Of a stretch of 64,000 nt of DNA, positions 1 through 10,639 are shown one piece after another; positions within the stretch are counted from its first letter, which is position 1, and each line of letters opens with the position of its first letter. The notes under the pieces were generated by a model. It ran no database searches. It was given only the letters and a program-made list of their open reading frames with translations, and was not told the origin of the DNA. Origin of the DNA: Selaginella tamariscina (taxonomy: Eukaryota > Streptophyta > Lycopodiopsida > Selaginellales > Selaginellaceae); NCBI GenBank assembly GCA_003024785.1, contig PUQB01000313.1:1-64000 (forward strand). Reading direction: 5' to 3'. The position numbers and the translations under genes are program-made.

Positions 1-489
1 GTTCATGTAGATATACAATTAGGGGCAAATCTAATGAGAAGAAGAGAAATAGTGAGTATGTTGATGTTAATGAAAAGTTTGCAATTAGGTTTTTATAATA
101 GCAAAAATACTTATGAGACCATAGCAAATATTTGTCAACATTTTTTGCTAAGGTTGCATTTCCTTTTACTAAGCAAGTTTGGAAGATTGCTTATGATTTC
201 TAAAATGTGGCACATAGCCAATTATCACCATTGATTGCACACATGTGAAGCTTATTCAACCATAAACCTGAGAGAGTGTTAATTATTTGAATAGGAAACA
301 ATGATTTAATATAATTATTGAAGTTATTATTGATGCAAGGAAAGAGTTTCTAAATGAGAATGTTGGGTGGCCAAGCACTTTCTTATTTAAATTTTTATTT
401 TGTTTTCATGTAATGTGCATAATATGCATGTTTGAAAAAACTCTTTAATTTAACCAAAAAAATATGAATAGTGTTTATTTTCAAGGTCC
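1..489. other. AT-rich sequence, no gene recognised
   Basis: No reading frame here resembles a protein I recognise. Because decayed Harbinger-like sequence follows directly, this stretch may be the eroded upstream part of the same transposase, but I see no motif to prove it. Confidence 0.4.
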
Positions 490-800
490 TTTAAAGCTGG
501 CATACAGTAAGTTTTTAATGAGTGACAAAGGATATTAGTTATAAGTTTAACGATCTTCTAATAATTTTTATATGTAATTTAATAATTTATTTGCAAATGC
601 TCAATTAACACTTAGTGAAGAGACTTTCAACAAAGAACACAATCGTGCACGGTACAATTGTGAAGCGAGCATTTGCCCTGTTGAAACAAAAGATTTTGGT
701 ATCATTTTAACAAGTTGAACATGTTGTATGCACTATATTGTACAACATTTTTATAAATTTAGGAAGCTAATTTTGAGTTATTTTATAATCTAAATAATAA
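490..800 (+). pseudogene. PIF/Harbinger-like DDE transposase remnant
   Basis: Two short blocks in shifting plus-strand frames resemble the end of a PIF/Harbinger nuclease domain. The first reads SDKGY near 520-535, like the DxGY block around a catalytic Asp. The second, about 640-770, reads VKRAFALLKQKILVS followed by VEHVVCTILYNIF, which matches the family pattern VERAFG-LK-R followed by a conserved I/V-x-HN helix. Stops and frameshifts are abundant, so this is a dead fragment. No terminal inverted repeats or TTA/TAA target duplications were identified. The call rests on motif spacing only; the third catalytic acidic residue is not confirmed. Confidence 0.45.
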
Positions 801-1119
801 AGATTACAGAAGTTTTATGTTGTATGAAGATTCACCAAAAGATTCAAGCGATTAGGAGAAGCTACAATTGACTTACACAGTGTTAAAAGATGCATTAAAA
901 GTGGTTTGGTTTATGACTTCCAAGTAGGGGATAATTTAAAATTTAAGTATTTATGTATCTCAAACATTTTTTAAATAATTCAAATTGAGTTAAAAATCAG
1001 TGAGAATTGTTAAACCCTTTGTTAACTATTTTTTTCAGTGGTTAATGAAAACTGAATTCATTCTTTTAACTTAATTAAATTAAGATAACAGAAGAGTCGG
1101 ACCCTCAGAGGTAAAGACA

Positions 1120-1993
1120 GTCAGTCTCCCATCTTTGATTTGCCAGACGATTGTATGTGTAGAATAGTGGCACTGTCTACATTATCCGATGCAGAGCAGT
1201 ATGCAGATTATGGAATTCTGTCATCCAGCAGACACAGCAAAAAGGAGACGTGGGGTTGGATATTCAATCCGCAGGAAGAAGTGAAATCAATCGGTGCAAC
1301 TCCCACGCCTATTACATTTAGGTTTTAAGGAATGCCTGTTGAGCCATCACAACTTCCTTCCATGCATGGATTGGTATGTGATTTTACCACCTAGCAGATA
1401 TATTATGTGGGGAATCTGGGAAGCGGCTGCCATGTCCAAAGGTACGGGAGGATCATCTTAGATGAAAGTAGCACTCGGTAGAAAGTCTTCTTGTTTTCTA
1501 AATGGACTTCCAATTCCTACGATGTGTTCTCCTCGATGCTGGGCAAGTGAAGTCAAGGAAGAGAGGATTCGTGCTTCTTCATCCTGTTTCTAGAGCGATG
1601 GTCAATAGCAGCAACTTTGTCGCAGTATATGACACTGGCTCTCGCACTTACAGCAAAATAAAGGTCACCTTCCCGCTCCAACACTTCTCTTTTAGTTCCT
1701 GGTATACATGAGTATAAAGGGAAATGGTTTTCTTTATGTCAATTTGGTCTGAGTGCATGGGCCAGAGTCGATCAGCATAGACATACCGAAGAACTTGCCC
1801 AATGGCTTGCCACCGGACGTCCTTCTGTCATGGAAGAATCTCGAGTTGGGAATGGGTGTGTGGGAAGTTTAAACAGGACCGGTCCGAATGGCAACTCTTG
1901 TCTAAGATCCTGTTTAAGAAGATAATTGGAGAGGAGAATTATACTGCAGTTAATAAGACGGTCTTCAGGGAAGAGCCATCTTTTCCAAATTAA
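1120..1993 (+). pseudogene. F-box-like gene relic
   Basis: The first piece (about 1120-1328) reads DLPDDCMCRIVALSTLSDAE, the form of an F-box start: L/P-rich, DD, then alternating hydrophobics, with a later SSSRHSKKETWGW block. Two further frames (1502-1711 and 1802-1993) read HPVSRAMVNSSNFVAVYDT and LFKKIIGEENYTAVNKTVF, which could be the C-terminal substrate-binding part. The pieces lie in different frames and are separated by stops, so the gene is broken or carries undetected introns. F-box proteins are substrate adaptors of SCF ubiquitin ligases. F-box identity is inferred from a weak motif and the alternative is an unrelated plant protein. Confidence 0.4.
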
Positions 1994-3415
1994 CTACTGC
2001 GGCTGATGGAATAATGACATCCTGTATTGTCTTTTGACTTGCTTCCAACTCTAGTATATGATATAGACAAGAAGTCTTGCACAGTCTTCAAGCAAAAAGT
2101 GCGTATGCCTCGAACTTGTGTATTTATGCCAAGTTCATCTTTCCATCCATGAGGAATCATCTGAAAATAACAGTTCTAATAAGATGCATTGTGTTTTGTG
2201 ATTATATACATACAGTGTGTTAATTCATACTTCTCTATAGCTAAATATATTCAAACCTATAGAGAGATTACTCTGAACCGACGTGCCACCGAAGAGGAAT
2301 TATCTAGATTTAAGAAATCGTACACGAGAAGAGGAAAAACAACACCACCTAGGCAGGGTTTAATTAACATTCCTTAAAATGAAGTAATATACATAAAACA
2401 TCACATACATACATATATGTATGATACACAAACACACACACACACACACGCATGAGAACTTTATATTTTGACGTGGAATGATTGTGAAAAATGATAATAA
2501 TAATTCATATGTGCATTTAAATGCCTATATATGCAAATATATATGTTTGTTATTTCTATATATAATGTTCCTTGTAAATAGTAGTTATATTGTGTATAAT
2601 AGACATATTTTATTTTTACCTGTATATACAAACATGACAAATATGATTATTCGAATTGATATTCAAATCATTGAGTCAACGTCTACCGTGTATAATAATA
2701 TGTTACCCTTCCCATCACGCACACACACACACAACTTGATTATAACATAGTTAAACACGTTAATATAACAGTTGAACTTATATCTTCAGGAAGCACATTA
2801 ATCACATTTATAGAAAATTTATATGTCATATTAAATAAATTTTTGTTAAAATGAGATTTTAAAAGTTTTATTTATATGTATTTGCATTTTTATTGTATAT
2901 GTACGTATCTATATCTATCTATATAAACCTATTTGAAAATTCTTATGAATTATGTGTGTATATATATGTATTTGTGTAAGAATCACATACACATGTATAA
3001 ACACACATATGTTTTTAATCTTAATTTCACAAAAAGTCTTATTATATAGTGAAAAATATTATAATTATTATAATATATTTGATTAATTTAATTTTTTGAA
3101 AAAAAAATAATCATCTATACCTATTAATAATATTTTATATTTCTAATGAAGGGCTTAAACGGTATGAAGCTGAGGATATATTCTAATAATAGAAGTTAAA
3201 AACTTCTAGTAATACCTTTTTTTCTTTGTTTTAGATTAAAATTTTAGTATACATTATTATAATATATAATAATATGTTATATTTTTGGCAGGAGGATTTG
3301 ATTCTAATTTTATATATGTGTGTTATGGAGCTTTTAATAAACTCGTTTTTTCCAGCAACTTTTTAAATTTATTTAATAAAAACTACATAAATATTTATTA
3401 TAAATGTTTCGTGTT
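1994..3415. other. AT-rich intergenic sequence with a CA microsatellite
   Basis: No gene is recognisable. A short (CA)n run lies near 2431-2450 and another near 2717-2730. The rest is AT-rich with many short palindromic AT runs. Confidence 0.5.
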
Positions 3416-3645
3416 GTAACTCATGCATATTTATTGCATCTCTGCGTGTGGGAACATGTTGCATGGCGCGTGTTACTGGATGTGTATATAAACCCACTAG
3501 ATATTATGAAAATCACCTTGTAACTCATGCATATTTATTGGCCAGTTGAACTTGTATGCATCTCTGCGTGTGGGAACATGTTGCATCGGCGCGTGTTACT
3601 GGATGTGTATATAAACCCACTAGATATTATGAAAATTACCTTTAT
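3416..3645. repeat. Tandem duplication of a TATA-bearing segment
   Basis: About 105 bp at 3416-3520 is repeated with small indels at 3521-3645. Both copies start GTAACTCATGCATATTTATT, contain CATCTCTGCGTGTGGGAACA, and end with TGTATATAAACCC followed by CACTAGATATTATG. The second copy has an 18-bp insertion (GGCCAGTTGAACTTGTAT) after the first motif. Each copy carries one TATA-like TATATAAA, so this may be a duplicated core promoter for the CUE-domain relic that begins 100 bp downstream; that role is inferred from position only. Confidence 0.7.
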
Positions 3646-3749
3646 ACGTTAAAATAAAAGTTTAAGGGATATACTTGGATGTAAAGGATTAAATTACCTT
3701 TTACGAACTAGGATAAATTAGCAGACCTGGTTAGGGTAACACAAGCATA

Positions 3750-4173
3750 ATGGAGAGCGAGGTGGAGAATGTTTTACAGTACTATGCTAATGATATTGAT
3801 GGCGCTATTAAATGTTTAGAGAATTTAACTATATCTGAACATAAACCAAATTTTGCTGAAGCTCATGTGGAGCAAGCTCCAACGAAAGACTGGGCTGCAG
3901 ACTGGTTCGACATCTGGGAAACACTAGGGGCATAGAGGATGCACTGATTGTACGAATACAGCCTTGGAGTCGTACGGGGGCACTGAGAGAAAGAAACTGA
4001 TGAAAGAAGGGATTAAGCTCTTAGTGCATCATAATACTATCTTGAAGCGTGCGGTCGCTATACAGCACAAGGAGAATGTGAAGCTGAAACAAAGTGAGAG
4101 CCATCTCCAGCAAGAATTGAGGGACTTGGAATTGAAGAATTACATGCTTAATTGCACCTTCAGATGGCTCTAA
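3750..4173 (+). pseudogene. Plant CUE-domain ubiquitin-binding protein, frameshifted copy
   Basis: The ORF from the ATG at 3750 reads MESEVENVLQYYANDIDGAI then KCLENLTI, a CUE-like helix set. A second frame from 3964 reads NTILKRAVAIQHKEN and LRDLELKNYML. That coiled-coil segment is diagnostic of the plant CUE-protein family, in which an NTILKRAVAIQHERQ block is followed by a leucine-rich coiled coil. The two halves are split by a stop at 3933 and a frame change. No introns are visible over about 420 bp, which suggests a processed retrocopy, though I cannot exclude a fragmented gene. A possible polyadenylation region with AATAAA lies near 4303. CUE domains bind ubiquitin; this copy is unlikely to make a full protein. 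Confidence 0.65.
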
Positions 4174-4456
4174 ATAATGACTCAGTGCCAACTTCTTTCA
4201 GTCCTCCTCAAGTGTTCTAAGGTTTAATAATGTGATGTAACCATTTCACTATTAACAGTTCACACTTTCATGTTAAATCAATGTGTAGCGGCTGTTATAT
4301 AGAAATAAATCACTATGATATCTACAAACGTGCTCTCTCTCTCTCACACACGCACACGCACACGCAAGTTAAGCATGAAAGTCCATTGTATCAGAATTTT
4401 CTTAGTTTCATTATCAAAGAATCAATATAAATGACAAAAACAATCCCTATTAACTT
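4174..4456. other. Spacer with short CT/CA microsatellite
   Basis: This is probably 3' flank of the CUE relic on the plus strand and 3' flank of the SWIB relic on the minus strand. A (CT)n(CA)n run lies near 4333-4365. No gene was seen. Confidence 0.4.
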
Positions 4457-5065
4457 TAATTATGCTCCTCTTCACTAAGCTTATTAGCTTCTTCCTCGGT
4501 AACAAATGGCGAGCAATACATTTGGCCACTTTAGTATTTGGCTCTTTTCCCGAAATAGTTTCTCTAGCTTTTCTGTGATCCCCCAATCTCTGAACAAAAC
4601 ATTAGCTATGCACGAGAGAGTTAGAGAGAGAGATATATGCACTACATACCTGCAAGCCGTTGTCTAATATGTACTCCCAACTCTTTGGGTAACCTCAGCT
4701 CTAGACATGTTGGTTTGATGAGTATCAAAAAAGGACTGAAGAGCCTTTGAAATTGGGTAGCCATTACGTCTTGTTACCTTTGTAGTTTTCTTCTTTATGT
4801 CTTCATATCCTGTAAAACAATCATATAAGTGCTTATATGTGTATATATACATGTGTCCATCAGATAGCATACACCATACCTCCTCTATAGGTAGGAAGTG
4901 TTCCTTGAGATGTTTGTTCATAGTGAATATGTTCATTTTGTCAACTTTAAACAGGTCATGAAGCTTACATATAAGCACCATTTTCACTCGGATCTTGAAG
5001 TCTATTCTCCCCAATATACTCCCACAAAGCCTTCACAGCCTGACTAAATTCAACACGTATACCCT
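4457..5065 (-). pseudogene. SWIB/MDM2-domain chromatin protein, frameshifted
   Basis: Read on the minus strand from about 5065, the first block gives ALWEYIGENRLQDP, then in another frame KLHDLFKVDKMNIFTMNKHL, the second half of a SWIB domain. Further down, TRRNGYPISKALQSFF and MSRAEVTQRV open a second SWIB domain. Its continuation (WEYILDNGLQ, then VAKCIARHLLP near 4480-4540) is split by frame changes. A donor-like GTATGT follows the LQ codons near 4650. Two SWIB domains in tandem match plant DEK_C-SWIB-SWIB proteins, which associate with chromatin complexes; no DEK_C part is visible upstream. At least three indels break the frame, so this is a pseudogene or a poorly sequenced gene. Confidence 0.7.
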
Positions 5066-5251
5066 GACTGATTATGTGTATGTGTCTGTCTATGTGCATG
5101 TGTTATATGTACTTAAATACCGAAATATGTATGAACATGTTTTAAAATATGTAACAAAGGTTGAACAAGTATGACTTTAATCAAGATATATAATTGTTTA
5201 TATTGTATGTACCTATATAGATACGTGTTATATAAACATTAATGTACATAA

Positions 5252-5253
<2 letters not shown>

Positions 5254-5286
<33 letters not shown>
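5254..5286. repeat. (TA)n microsatellite
   Basis: An uninterrupted run of TA dinucleotides of about 33 bp. Confidence 0.95.
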
Positions 5287-5288
<2 letters not shown>

Positions 5289-5807
5289 ACTTCATTACAA
5301 TGGTCTTAATTATAATGGAACGCATTTAACTCTATGGTACAATTAAAACAGTAGATAGTAAATAGTCATAATGGCGTCTTGATATTTCATTGTGTGCGTG
5401 TGTGTTGTAGCATTTCACTAGTAATAATCACATTATGAGTAATGCCCGTAATCTAGCATAAGAAGATTACAATACGATCGACTACGATAAAGTATATACT
5501 CAGCTATGAATAATATTATCAAATATATTTGAATATATTAGTTAAGATCATATACAAGTCTTCTAGCATAACTATTTCTATATCATTCATATTAATATAT
5601 GTATGTTATGAACTTACAATAAACTCCGATTTTAGACTTCTGCTGATTAAGCTGCTGCTGCTCCTGGAGCCTAGACTTCTTTTTGGTACACGCAATTATT
5701 TTTCTCCACTCTCTATCCCACTCTTCCATTCTTATTGCCCTTTTTGAAGAATCGATATTGTGCGAGTATCTGTGTATCTCATTAAGAAAGAACTGTATAC
5801 ATGCATA

Positions 5808-5836
5808 TGTGTGTGTACACACACACACACACACAC

Positions 5837-5874
<38 letters not shown>

Positions 5875-5884
5875 GTGTGTGTGA
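5808..5884. repeat. Compound (GT)(AC)(TA)(TG) microsatellite
   Basis: GT, then AC, then a (TA) run, then TG repeats. The GT/AC switch makes the ends self-complementary. This tract directly abuts the last exon of the PQ-loop relic, so its minus-strand frame runs into repeat-encoded residues. Confidence 0.95.
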
Positions 5885-7141
5885 AAAGGATACAAAGAAA
5901 TCGAGCAGAACGCAGACTGCTGCATCAACCAACCAAGGCAAGTTGTGTTTAAGTTTACTCCAATCAGTGCTTCGGACTAAAAATACTGTGGATATTAAAA
6001 ACTGAGATTATTATATATATTCTGTATAACCTGCAGAAGACGTCTTCCAGTTGTAGAAATAGAGGAACCTGGTAAGTGCTGCGAATTGAAACTGTATCCT
6101 CCAAACAATATCAACCAGTAGCAACCTAAGCACATACACATGTATATAATATATATCACACTCGAAAGGACATACATACACATATATACACAACACGTAA
6201 TGTATCATCTGTATAGCGTATATACGTGTACGTGTGAGCACGTCACCCTATAATGCAATGTGTGTACCTGTTTGCAGACATGACACATGTATATCAAACG
6301 GTGTGTGTGTGTGTGCTTACCGCTCGCACAATCACTGGCTCGGCTTTCATATGCCTAATGGAATTAGCAGTTTCAGGAGGAAGAAGATAATCTCCTGGGA
6401 AAGAGCGATGAGAAGCCAAGTAATCCCCTCGTTTCCTAGAACTTGATAAATAAGACCCTGCAGTCGGTGTAAGACTGCTTGCTAAGGACCTCGCAGACCT
6501 GAAATACACAACAATGTAGGTATCAGCTTGTGTACGTGTACAAACTACATGTATATATTACTGTACTCACGTGTAATAAAACTGTCGACGTGGACTTGGA
6601 CTAGGAACGCTTATAGAAGGAACTGGCTGGCTTGGCATTGGCACTTCAACTGGCTGTTTCTCAGGTGGCCTTGATGGTTTCTAAAAAACATCAATATGCA
6701 GTGAATAATTCCAATAACTATAAAAAAACTGATAATGTTAATACATTACTAATAAAATCATCTTATATATATAAACAATAATTAAGTACCTCAGGAAGCA
6801 AAGGTTCTTCAGTAGGAGATCTCGCTCGTTTTTTAATTCGAGTGTAATATATAGTTTGAGCCACCAGAACAAGAGTTGTCACAGTATAGAGCTATTATAA
6901 CACACACACATTGTAGAGAAACTATATACATTATTATATATAAAAAATTAAAATTCCATAATTAGCATACGTTATACTTAACATACCAGTGCCATGTAGA
7001 ATTGCGTTGGAAGCTGCCACAGAAACAAAGAGCATAAGTTGCAAAATTTGCTGCATTATAATTACACAAACGTATATATACACATAGATGTATTATACCG
7101 TTGCTGGCTCCAAAACACATCCTGCTAGATTGAAGAAGTCC
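5885..7141 (-). pseudogene. PQ-loop transporter, middle and C-terminal exons
   Basis: Minus-strand exons with GT..AG borders read: 7141-7099 DFFNLAGCVLEPAT; 7013-6987 LPTQFYMAL; 6891-6790 LYTVTTLVLVAQTIYYTRI (a membrane helix) then KKRARSPTEEPLLPE; 6680-6571, a Pro-rich linker ending RRQFYYT; 6498-6321 RSARSLASSLTPTAGSYLSS; and 5976-5885 RSTDWSKLKHNLPWLVDAAV followed by CVLLDFF. This is the plant PQ-loop family related to vacuolar/lysosomal cationic amino-acid exporters (YPQ/PQLC2 type), which cross the membrane seven times. The exon holding the second PQ motif is missing or reduced to a doubtful GRRLLQVIQNI piece near 6020-6060. The last exon runs into a microsatellite. The N-terminal exon lies on the opposite strand at 7540-7733, so the gene is broken by an inversion. 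Confidence 0.8.
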
Positions 7142-7539
7142 CTATAAAACACAGAACAAACGTCAGTAAATAATCAACATTGTAGTTTTTTATTCAGGCA
7201 ACCACTCATATCTACATAAGCCTCTGGGTGTTTTACACTAATTTAAACACCTGTCAATATTCTTAATAGACATAGTCTTTTTCAATCTAATTCTAACATA
7301 TGTACCTGTTGGTGAACACATCATGACCTACCATTTGTATATACATATGTATATAGTGCATTGCCAAAGATAAGAAGAAAGGTCAGAAACTGCAGATTCA
7401 TGAAAATCACGTAGAAATACTTTAGTTTATCTATAAACAAGCCACTACACACTAATCCCGGTTGTTAGTTTGCATGTGCTCACAAACGATATGCAACTGC
7501 ATTTATAATGTCGCTCTTGGTAAAGAGGGAGTGCCCGGT

Positions 7540-7733
7540 TCACGACGGGCTCCGAATGGATATTCAAGTATCTCAATGATCGCATGTGCAACGCCAGAGA
7601 TGGTTTCTCGTTTGCACTCGGAATAATCAGTGTTTTCAGTTGGGAATTGCAGAGGTCCCTCAAATTATCACTAATTATAAAGAGAAAACCACTGAAGGCG
7701 TTCCCTCCTATTTCTTATGACTTGGGTTGTTGG
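7540..7733 (+). pseudogene. PQ-loop transporter, N-terminal exon in inverted orientation
   Basis: Plus-strand reading gives SEWIFKYLNDRMCNARDGFS and FALGIISVFSW, then after a one-base shift GIAEVPQIITNYKEKTTEGV. This contains the PQ motif of the first PQ-loop repeat, and the line continues to a TWVVG block ending at a GT donor at 7734. The phase left at this donor fits exactly the phase of the minus-strand acceptor at 7141: GG plus G gives Gly, followed by DFFNLAGC. The two parts were therefore once one gene and now point at each other's backs across about 400 bp. Small indels also disturb the frame. Transport activity is not possible from this arrangement. Confidence 0.8.
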
Positions 7734-8874
7734 GTATGTCTCAATTTTCATATGTATATAGCTATACACATACACATGCGTGCCTGTTATATGGGTACAT
7801 GTTAAGGTCTCGATTGCTACTTGAATTTGTAGTTTTATATTCGTTAGTTACGATTGTCGGTCAGTTTTTCTTTTTTGTTGTTTTTATCATTTAATGCCTG
7901 TGTATATTATTTTATGTGTATTCTCTTATGTAGTTTTTATATTTATATATATTCTGTACAATGGCAAATATAAGGTATATTGCATTAATATATGCACTTT
8001 TATTTTTTTCAATAAAGTCTAAACGTCTGCGCAGTGGATTTGATACTGATAACTACAAATTTTATATGGTCTCCACTGCTGGCAGACCATGTTACTAGTG
8101 ATTGACATATATAAAAATGTGGATAATCTCAGGACCATTCCAATAATTATTAGCTTTGTCTTATTAGTTTAACTTTTGCATTTCTGAAGATCCATACCAT
8201 ATATATATATATGCTGTGTTCATTTACAGTGCAAATAGGTACAATAGCATATTGCACAATGCATCTAGACATACTAGTTTGTTGTAATGTATGTATTTAG
8301 ACGTACTAGTGAGTTACATAGGAACAAACAACTCCACTATGTAGTCTTATTTGTATACACCAGCATTTGCGTGCATTTTTGAAGGGACATGTACGAGACC
8401 TATCTTATCTGATGAACATATATCCAGACGTACGCGCATGCATACGAGTCCAAAGGATTGTGTTTATGAATTACAATAAAATATGTCTCTGTAATTTAAT
8501 TATAAGAAATTTAGATAATCATAACCAATTTAAAACCCACAGTCAACTTGCTGGAAAAAACAAGTCTGTCATATTATACATTGTTTTTCATGTGTTATAT
8601 TCGTTGTATACATTAAAATATATGCATATATATAAAGACCATTATAAATGTTTACAATACCAAAATAATAACATAATAATATACTATAATATAAATACTA
8701 AAATCTTAATTCTCAATCCTAAACAAATTAAAAAAAGGATATTATTTAAGTATATTGGATTATAAATTTGATAATATTTAAATTTATGAAAAATAAAATA
8801 TTATTAATATATATGATCATCATTTCTTAAAAACTAAACTATAATAAAATCTAAACAATCCAAATTTCATGTAC
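7734..8874. other. AT-rich sequence, no gene recognised
   Basis: A 132-codon plus-strand frame at 8367-8765 is Asn/Ile/Lys-rich and lacks any recognisable motif. It looks like chance in AT-rich DNA. A short palindromic-style repeat of GACATACTAGTTTG / GACGTACTAGTGAG lies at about 8268-8315. Confidence 0.45.
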
Positions 8875-8875
8875 A

Positions 8876-8926
<51 letters not shown>

Positions 8927-8928
8927 GT
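8875..8928. repeat. (TC)n(AC)n microsatellite
   Basis: About 27 bp of TC followed by about 25 bp of AC. Confidence 0.95.
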
Positions 8929-9627
8929 GTTACCTAGGACAGCTGAGAAAGGGTGCTGCATTTTACAAGAGAAGAAACCCGTTGTTTTTCGGCTTGTTTT
9001 TCTGCATGGACCACAAGAGTTTGAGCTCACCAAACTGCAGATATGTGAATGGCCTGTGTATTGTTTTGCAGAGTTTCCACACGTGGAATATGAAAGCTTG
9101 AAGAGAACAAGCCTGTCCAATTCCATGTGATGTTCTGGTGAGAACACATCCTACAATTTTATGTAAACATCTGGACGTGTTGTTTGTGTGCAGGTGTGTG
9201 AGTGTGTATACTTGGTTGAAGTATTTATGTTGTTTCATTATGTCTTACATATTCTTTAAATGACTTGATGCATAAAGGAGAATCCAACGTACGTACCCTT
9301 GGAGATTGTATTGACAGGGATTTGATCATTGACTGTGTTAGGTACATGTATAATATATGTACATATGCAATTGAACACAAACACTGCTGGTAGTAGTTCT
9401 GTTAATATTTAGAAAATGTACCATATGTCATGTACAAAGACTTAAACTAAGTGTATATCTAAACACAAACACCTCTAGTAATACCTGAATATGTGAGTAA
9501 TCCCTTGTTGGTGTTGGGCTGACGCAGTCTACACAAGCACCAACTCCGGAACGCTAAAGTTCTACCAATCGTTGCAAAGTTCACTCTCTGGTCTCAAAAA
9601 CAGAAACAGGAACTGTCGAAACAATGT
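8929..9627. other. No gene recognised
   Basis: A 67-codon plus-strand frame at 8927-9130 (LHGPQEFELTKLQICEWPVY) has a protein-like composition but I do not recognise it. The rest shows no coding pattern. Confidence 0.3.
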
Positions 9628-9643
9628 ATGTGCGTGCGTGCGA

Positions 9644-9675
<32 letters not shown>

Positions 9676-9676
9676 A
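9628..9676. repeat. (TG)n(AG)n microsatellite
   Basis: TGCG/TG repeats lead into an AG run, followed at 9681-9690 by a G homopolymer. Confidence 0.9.
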
Positions 9677-10015
9677 CGGTGGGGGGGGGAGGTGCGGACA
9701 AGCCCGACAATTTCAAGGACTACAATGTTTATGGGTTATGCATGAACGTTATAATATGGAACGTTCATTTATAAATACCCTCAGCCAGCAATAAGAAAAA
9801 CAATTTACAAAATTAAATATGCAAAATACATATGTTTAATAATTATTGTTTCAATATAATTAACCTTCAGTTTGTTTTGAGTTACACATATACCCATATA
9901 CATATAAACATACAATTGTCCTGTCTTACTCAAAGGAGAACTTTCCACTATATATGTATAATACACAATACATTACACACACAATATACATGTATACATG
10001 AGAATGTACATATAT

Positions 10016-10017
<2 letters not shown>

Positions 10018-10066
<49 letters not shown>

Positions 10067-10067
10067 T
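10018..10067. repeat. (TG)n(AG)n microsatellite
   Basis: About 28 bp of TG followed by about 20 bp of AG. It has the same composite structure as the tract at 9628 and mirrors the one at 8875. Confidence 0.95.
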
Positions 10068-10375
10068 AATGCTAAGAGCTAAACGTAATAAAACACGGAG
10101 TAAACTAAATATTTATAACAATGCATGTAAATATAGTCTCTTCACTTACATCTATTGATGCAGCAAAGAGAACGGGATGGAGCATAATACTTTCAACTAA
10201 TTTCCTTCAAATGCACCACTGCTCGAGGTTTGGCCCTTTCCGCCCTTCTGCCTTTTTTCCCTTTTCTAAACTTATTTGTATACAGGGTTTCGTGGAGAGG
10301 AGATTAATTCAGGAGTTACAGTCATTGGGATATATTGATTCTGCAAATGCTCCTTACCTGTCAACGTTTTAACTT

Positions 10376-10478
10376 TAGATATTATGCAAAAGAGTGTTTG
10401 ACCAAATCTTCGAGCTATGCCTCCTTCTGCACTGTCTACCCCTCCACCAATGAGTGTTGACAAGCTAGGCATCTTATC
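10376..10478 (-). CDS. Possible exon of an unrecognised gene
   Basis: A minus-strand stretch beginning after a TTTGTAG acceptor reads DKMPSLSTLIGGGVDSAEGG then IARRFGQTLF. Its composition is unlike the AT-rich surroundings, and a GT lies near the end. Another minus-strand block with a TTTGCAG acceptor lies near 10575-10640. I do not recognise the protein and cannot join the blocks into one frame. It may be a fragment of a multi-exon gene or relic. Confidence 0.25.
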
Positions 10479-10639
10479 CTACAAATTATATGGAAAAATA
10501 AACCTACATTATGAACAAAAGAATGTAATTAAATTTTAATTAAACGTAATTAGAATTGAACTTGTAAATATGGTGTATGGAGGCATAGAGGTGGCCTAAT
10601 CTCGCGGAATTGCATCCCACCCATATGTAGGAGCTGCAA

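Noticed and set aside
5592..5760. Minus-strand frame MEEWDREWRKIIACTKKKSR as a further exon
   Set aside because: It has protein-like composition, but I found no family match and could not connect it to the PQ-loop or SWIB relics.
5683..5952. Frames with long Ile-Tyr runs
   Set aside because: Translation of the TA microsatellite. Only the PWLVDAAV..LLDFF part of the minus frame belongs to a real (PQ-loop) exon.
8367..8765. 132-codon plus-strand frame
   Set aside because: Asn/Ile/Lys-rich composition typical of AT-rich spacer, with no motif and no splice or promoter context.
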